A stretch of DNA of 8,136 nucleotides from JBJXHB01 sp046160725 (GTDB taxonomy: Bacteria; Pseudomonadota; Gammaproteobacteria; Burkholderiales; Burkholderiaceae_C). Below, one piece after another: positions 5,555-8,136 of this stretch. Where the stretch lies: the NCBI GenBank assembly GCA_046160725.1, contig JBJXHB010000032.1:1-8136 (forward strand), in the 5' to 3' direction. Both the position numbers and the translations under genes were made by a program. Each line of letters opens with the position of its first letter. The first letter of the stretch is position 1. The notes beneath the pieces were generated by a model, which did not search any database, was not told the DNA's origin, and saw only the letters and a program-made list of their open reading frames with translations.

Positions 5555-6520
5555 GTGAGCCGCGCCTTCCTGCGGCGTCTGCGCACGCAGCTGCTGACCT
5601 TGCTGGTCGTGCTGCTGGCAACCACCGCGCTGACCTTCGCCATCACCGAGATCCTGCCGGGCGACGCGGCCGTGGCGGTGCTGGGTGAGAACGCCACGCC
5701 GGCCGAGCTGGCATCGCTGCGCGTCGAGCTCGGCCTGGACCGCCCGTTGGTGGTGCGCTACGGCGACTGGCTGTCCAAGGCGGCCACCGGCAACCTGGGC
5801 AAGTCGTACCGCACGGGAGAGCCGATCTCCAGCATGGTCGCGCAGCGCCTGCCAGTGACGGTCGAGCTGATCCTGCTGACGCAGCTGCTGGCACTGGCCC
5901 TGGCGGTTCCGCTGGGCATCCTGGCCGCCTACCGCAACCGCACCCGCACCGACTCGGCACTGGCCGCGGTGTCCATTGGCCTGTTGTCCCTGCCCGCTTT
6001 CGCCAAGGGCATCGTGCTGATCTACCTGCTGTCGGTGTCGCTGGGGTGGTTCCCGGCGTCGGGCCATGTGCGCCTGTCCGACGGCCTGTGGGCCAACCTG
6101 CACAGCATGTTCCTGCCGGCCCTGACCCTGGCGCTGGCGGAGTTTCCGGTCTACATGCGGCTGCTGCGTGCCGACATGATCAGCACTCTGCAGCAGGACT
6201 ACATCCTGGCGGCGCGGGCCAAGGGCCTGTCGGTGCGCGAGATTTTGCTGGGCCATGCGCTGCGGCCGTCGTCGCTGTCGCTGGTGACGGTCGTCGGCAT
6301 CAACCTGGGGCGCTTGGTGGGCGGCGCGGTGATCATCGAGACGCTCTTTGCGTTGCCGGGCATCGGGCAGATGCTGGTCAACGCGGTGTACCAGCATGAC
6401 CACTTCGTGATCCAGGGCGTGGTGCTGGTGATTGCCGTGGCCTTCGTGCTGATCAACCTGGCGGTGGACCTGAGCTATGCGCTGCTGGACCCCCGCGTGC
6501 GTGTCAGCGCCGAGCACTGA
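5555..6520 (+). CDS. ABC transporter permease, DppB/OppB type
   Basis: This is one of the two inner-membrane subunits forming the import channel, 321 residues from GTG. Membrane segments are visible at about 12-31, 103-125, 134-163, 184-200, 242-262 and 286-310, six in total as usual for the family. The periplasmic loop after segment 1 has ITEILPGDAA and ELGLDRPLVVRYGDWL. The cytoplasmic coupling (EAA) loop is DYILAARAKGLSVREILLGHAL (residues 215-236), with the conserved ARAKG and the Ala/Gly spacing that docks the ATPase. The C-terminus LLDPRVR is characteristic of DppB/OppB/GsiC. The start at 5555 leaves 4 bases after the upstream stop; the alternative ATG at 5531 would overlap that gene by 20 bases. 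Confidence 0.93.
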   Translation: MSRAFLRRLRTQLLTLLVVLLATTALTFAITEILPGDAAVAVLGENATPAELASLRVELGLDRPLVVRYGDWLSKAATGNLGKSYRTGEPISSMVAQRLPVTVELILLTQLLALALAVPLGILAAYRNRTRTDSALAAVSIGLLSLPAFAKGIVLIYLLSVSLGWFPASGHVRLSDGLWANLHSMFLPALTLALAEFPVYMRLLRADMISTLQQDYILAARAKGLSVREILLGHALRPSSLSLVTVVGINLGRLVGGAVIIETLFALPGIGQMLVNAVYQHDHFVIQGVVLVIAVAFVLINLAVDLSYALLDPRVRVSAEH

Positions 6521-6532
6521 GCAGGTTTGCGC

Positions 6533-7429
6533 ATGGCCGTGCCAACACCCCCACTCGCTTCCTCGCCAGCCCCTGGTCAGGTGGCGGCATCGGCTGCGAC
6601 CCGGCGCCGGCGCGACCCGTGGCGCGAAACCGGGCTGCTGATATCCATGGGGTGGCTGCTGCTGATGCTGGCGCTGGCGGCGGCTGCGCCCTGGCTGGGC
6701 CTGCACAGCCCTGACGAGTCCGACCCCCTGGCGGCCCTGAGCCTGCCCCATGCCGAGCATTGGCTTGGCGCCGATTCCCTGGGCCGCGACACCCTGGCGC
6801 GCCTGATCTACGGCACCCGCGTGTCGTTGACGGTGGCGTTGGGCAGTGTGACCATCGGTCTGGCAGGCGGTGGCCTGCTGGGCTTGCTGGCCGGCTTCTT
6901 CGCCGGGCGGCTGGACCGGTTGCTGATGGGCGCGATGACGGTCATGCTGTGCTTCCCGGGCATCATCCTGGCCATTGCCCTGGTCTCCAGCCTCGGCCCC
7001 AGCCTGGCCAATGTCACGCTGTCCATCGGCGTGATCTTCATCCCGGCTTTCGCCCGCATCGCGCGCGCCAACACCCTGTCGTTGCGGCAACGCGAGTTCG
7101 TGCTCGCCGCGCGCCTGATCGGCACCCGGGTGCCGCGCATCATGGCCCGCGAAATCCTGCCCAACCTGGTGCCGGCGCTGCTGTCCTACGCGGTGGTGAT
7201 GCTGGGCGTGGCCATCCTGGCCGAGGCCGCGCTGGGCTTCCTGGGCCTGTCGGTGCGGCCGCCGCAGCCCAGCTGGGGCGGCATGATCGCCTCCGAGCGG
7301 GGAAATCTGGTCGAGGCGCCGCAGGCGGTGTTCATCCCGGCGCTGTGGATGTTTGCGACGGTGCTGGCGATCAACTGGATCGGCGAGTCGGTTCGGCGCC
7401 TGTTCGACATCAAGGCGCAGGCGCTGTGA
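6533..7429 (+). CDS. ABC transporter permease, DppC/OppC type
   Basis: This is the second channel subunit, 298 residues, partner of the DppB-type permease. After an Arg-rich cytoplasmic N-terminus (24-31) comes membrane segment 1 (about 35-55). The DppC signature HWLGADSLGRDTLARLIYGTR (76-96) follows, then segments around 98-123, 133-155, 161-174, 213-236 and 267-285. The coupling loop EFVLAARLIGTRVPRIMAREIL (188-209) and LGFLGLSVRPPQPSWGGMI (234-252) complete the family pattern. ATG 6533 is preceded by GCAGG with 7 bases spacing; a TTG at 6527 in frame is less likely. The gene begins 12 bases after the previous stop. Its own TGA stop overlaps the likely GTG start of the ATPase gene. Confidence 0.93.
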   Translation: MAVPTPPLASSPAPGQVAASAATRRRRDPWRETGLLISMGWLLLMLALAAAAPWLGLHSPDESDPLAALSLPHAEHWLGADSLGRDTLARLIYGTRVSLTVALGSVTIGLAGGGLLGLLAGFFAGRLDRLLMGAMTVMLCFPGIILAIALVSSLGPSLANVTLSIGVIFIPAFARIARANTLSLRQREFVLAARLIGTRVPRIMAREILPNLVPALLSYAVVMLGVAILAEAALGFLGLSVRPPQPSWGGMIASERGNLVEAPQAVFIPALWMFATVLAINWIGESVRRLFDIKAQAL

Positions 7430-8136
7430 GCGGCGCTGACATGCCGGCCGATGCCTCGCCCGTGCTGCAGGTGCGCGACCTGTCGGTGCGCTTCGCCACA
7501 CCGCGCGGCCCCCTGACCGCCGTGGACCAGGTGAGCTTCGACCTCCAGCCCGGGCGCACGCTGGCCATCGTGGGCGAGTCGGGCTCGGGCAAGAGTGTCC
7601 TGTCGCGCGCACTCCTGCGCTTGCATCCACAGGCCACCACCACCCAGACCGGGTACATCGGCTTCCAGGGGCGCGACCTGGGCCGCCTGTCCGAGCCGGA
7701 CCTGCGCCAGGTGCGCGGGCGCGACATCGCGATGATCTTCCAGGACCCGGGCGCGTCACTCAACCCGGTGCTGACGGTGGAGCGGCAGATCACCGAGGTG
7801 CTGGCCAAGCACCTGGGCATGGGAGCGGCGGACGGGCGTCGGCGTACTGTCGACCTGCTTCGTTCGGTGGGCATCGCAGGCGCCGAGCAGCGGCTGCGCG
7901 AGTACCCGCACCAGTTCTCGGGCGGCATGCGTCAGCGCGTGATGATCGCCATGGCGCTGACCTGCCGGCCGAAGGTCCTGATCGCCGACGAGCCGACCAC
8001 GGCGCTGGCCGTGACCATCCAGATGCAGATCCTGGTGCTGCTCAAGCGCCAGTTGCGCGACGCGGGCATGTCGATGATCTTCATCAGCCACGACCTCGGT
8101 GCCGTCAGCGGCATTGCCGACGAGGTGGCGGTGATG
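7426..8136 (+). CDS. ABC transporter ATP-binding protein, DppD/OppD type (3' end outside window)
   Basis: This is the ATPase that powers the importer. The frame stays open to the window end, giving 237 residues. Motifs in order: Walker A GESGSGKS (50-57), Q-loop IFQDPGASLNP (Q106), signature FSGGMRQR (164-171) preceded by YPHQ, Walker B VLIADEP (184-190) with catalytic E189, and H-loop FISHD (H222). The D-loop reads TTALAVT instead of TTALDVT: codon 8008-8010 is GCC (Ala195), where Asp (GAC) is normal. The GTG at 7426 overlaps the upstream stop as GTGA and has AAGG 10 bases before it; ATG 7441 is a possible alternative start five codons in. The family normally has a C-terminal oligopeptide-transporter extension, and either a partner DppF ATPase gene or a fused second ATPase domain follows. 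The window ends too early to tell which. Confidence 0.93.
   Translation, partial: MSGADMPADASPVLQVRDLSVRFATPRGPLTAVDQVSFDLQPGRTLAIVGESGSGKSVLSRALLRLHPQATTTQTGYIGFQGRDLGRLSEPDLRQVRGRDIAMIFQDPGASLNPVLTVERQITEVLAKHLGMGAADGRRRTVDLLRSVGIAGAEQRLREYPHQFSGGMRQRVMIAMALTCRPKVLIADEPTTALAVTIQMQILVLLKRQLRDAGMSMIFISHDLGAVSGIADEVAVM

Noticed and set aside
3865..5697. N-terminal extension of the aat frame across the solute-binding protein gene (- strand)
   Set aside because: Family similarity begins only at the ATG at 3864; everything upstream is the antisense shadow of the transporter gene.
5456..7759. A 767-codon open frame on the - strand opposite the permeases and ATPase gene
   Set aside because: It is a low-complexity Arg/Gln/His/Gly-rich translation produced by the GC-rich codon pattern of the + strand genes. 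The + strand there encodes recognisable permeases and an ATPase, and the frame has no family motif.

Overview
The window looks like chromosomal DNA of a GC-rich betaproteobacterium, most likely from the order Burkholderiales. The evidence is the high GC at third codon positions, a one-piece tmRNA with the betaproteobacterial tag ANDERFALAA, and the gene order ompA-type gene / ubiG / HAD phosphatase / ssrA. No insertion sequence, integrase, phage gene or CRISPR array is visible, and base composition is uniform, so this reads as core genome rather than an island.

Left part (1-2333, + strand): the C-terminal part of an OmpA-family, peptidoglycan-binding outer-membrane protein (cut by the window edge) ends at a strong intrinsic terminator. 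Next come ubiG (ubiquinone biosynthesis O-methyltransferase) and, with a one-base overlap, a HAD phosphatase. The latter is usually labelled phosphoglycolate phosphatase, but its position and motifs fit the MurNAc-6-phosphate phosphatase MupP better. Only 12 bases after that gene starts ssrA (tmRNA, 1956-2333). Its pseudoknot 1, tag reading frame, tRNA-Ala-like acceptor stem with a G3-U pair, and encoded CCA can all be read directly.

Middle (2312-3864, - strand): aat (leucyl/phenylalanyl-tRNA-protein transferase) and bpt (leucyltransferase of the arginyltransferase family) form a translationally coupled pair (GTGA overlap). Together they make the two kinds of primary N-degron. bpt converges on ssrA, and its stop codon lies inside the tmRNA gene, in the T-loop, so 22 bp are shared. 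Three degradation-tagging systems therefore occupy about 1.9 kb: ssrA tagging of C-termini, and Aat and Bpt tagging of N-termini. All three are known in other bacteria to feed Clp proteases.

Right part (4009-8136, + strand): a typical peptide/nickel-family ABC importer operon diverges from aat. It comprises a periplasmic family 5 solute-binding protein, a DppB-type permease, a DppC-type permease and a DppD-type ATPase that runs off the window end. The genes are tightly packed. The ATPase has intact Walker A, Q-loop, signature, Walker B and H-loop motifs, but carries Ala where the D-loop Asp is expected.

I found no clearly new system. The points most worth checking are the bpt/ssrA overlap, the clustering of tagging systems, the MupP identity of the phosphatase, and the D-loop substitution.
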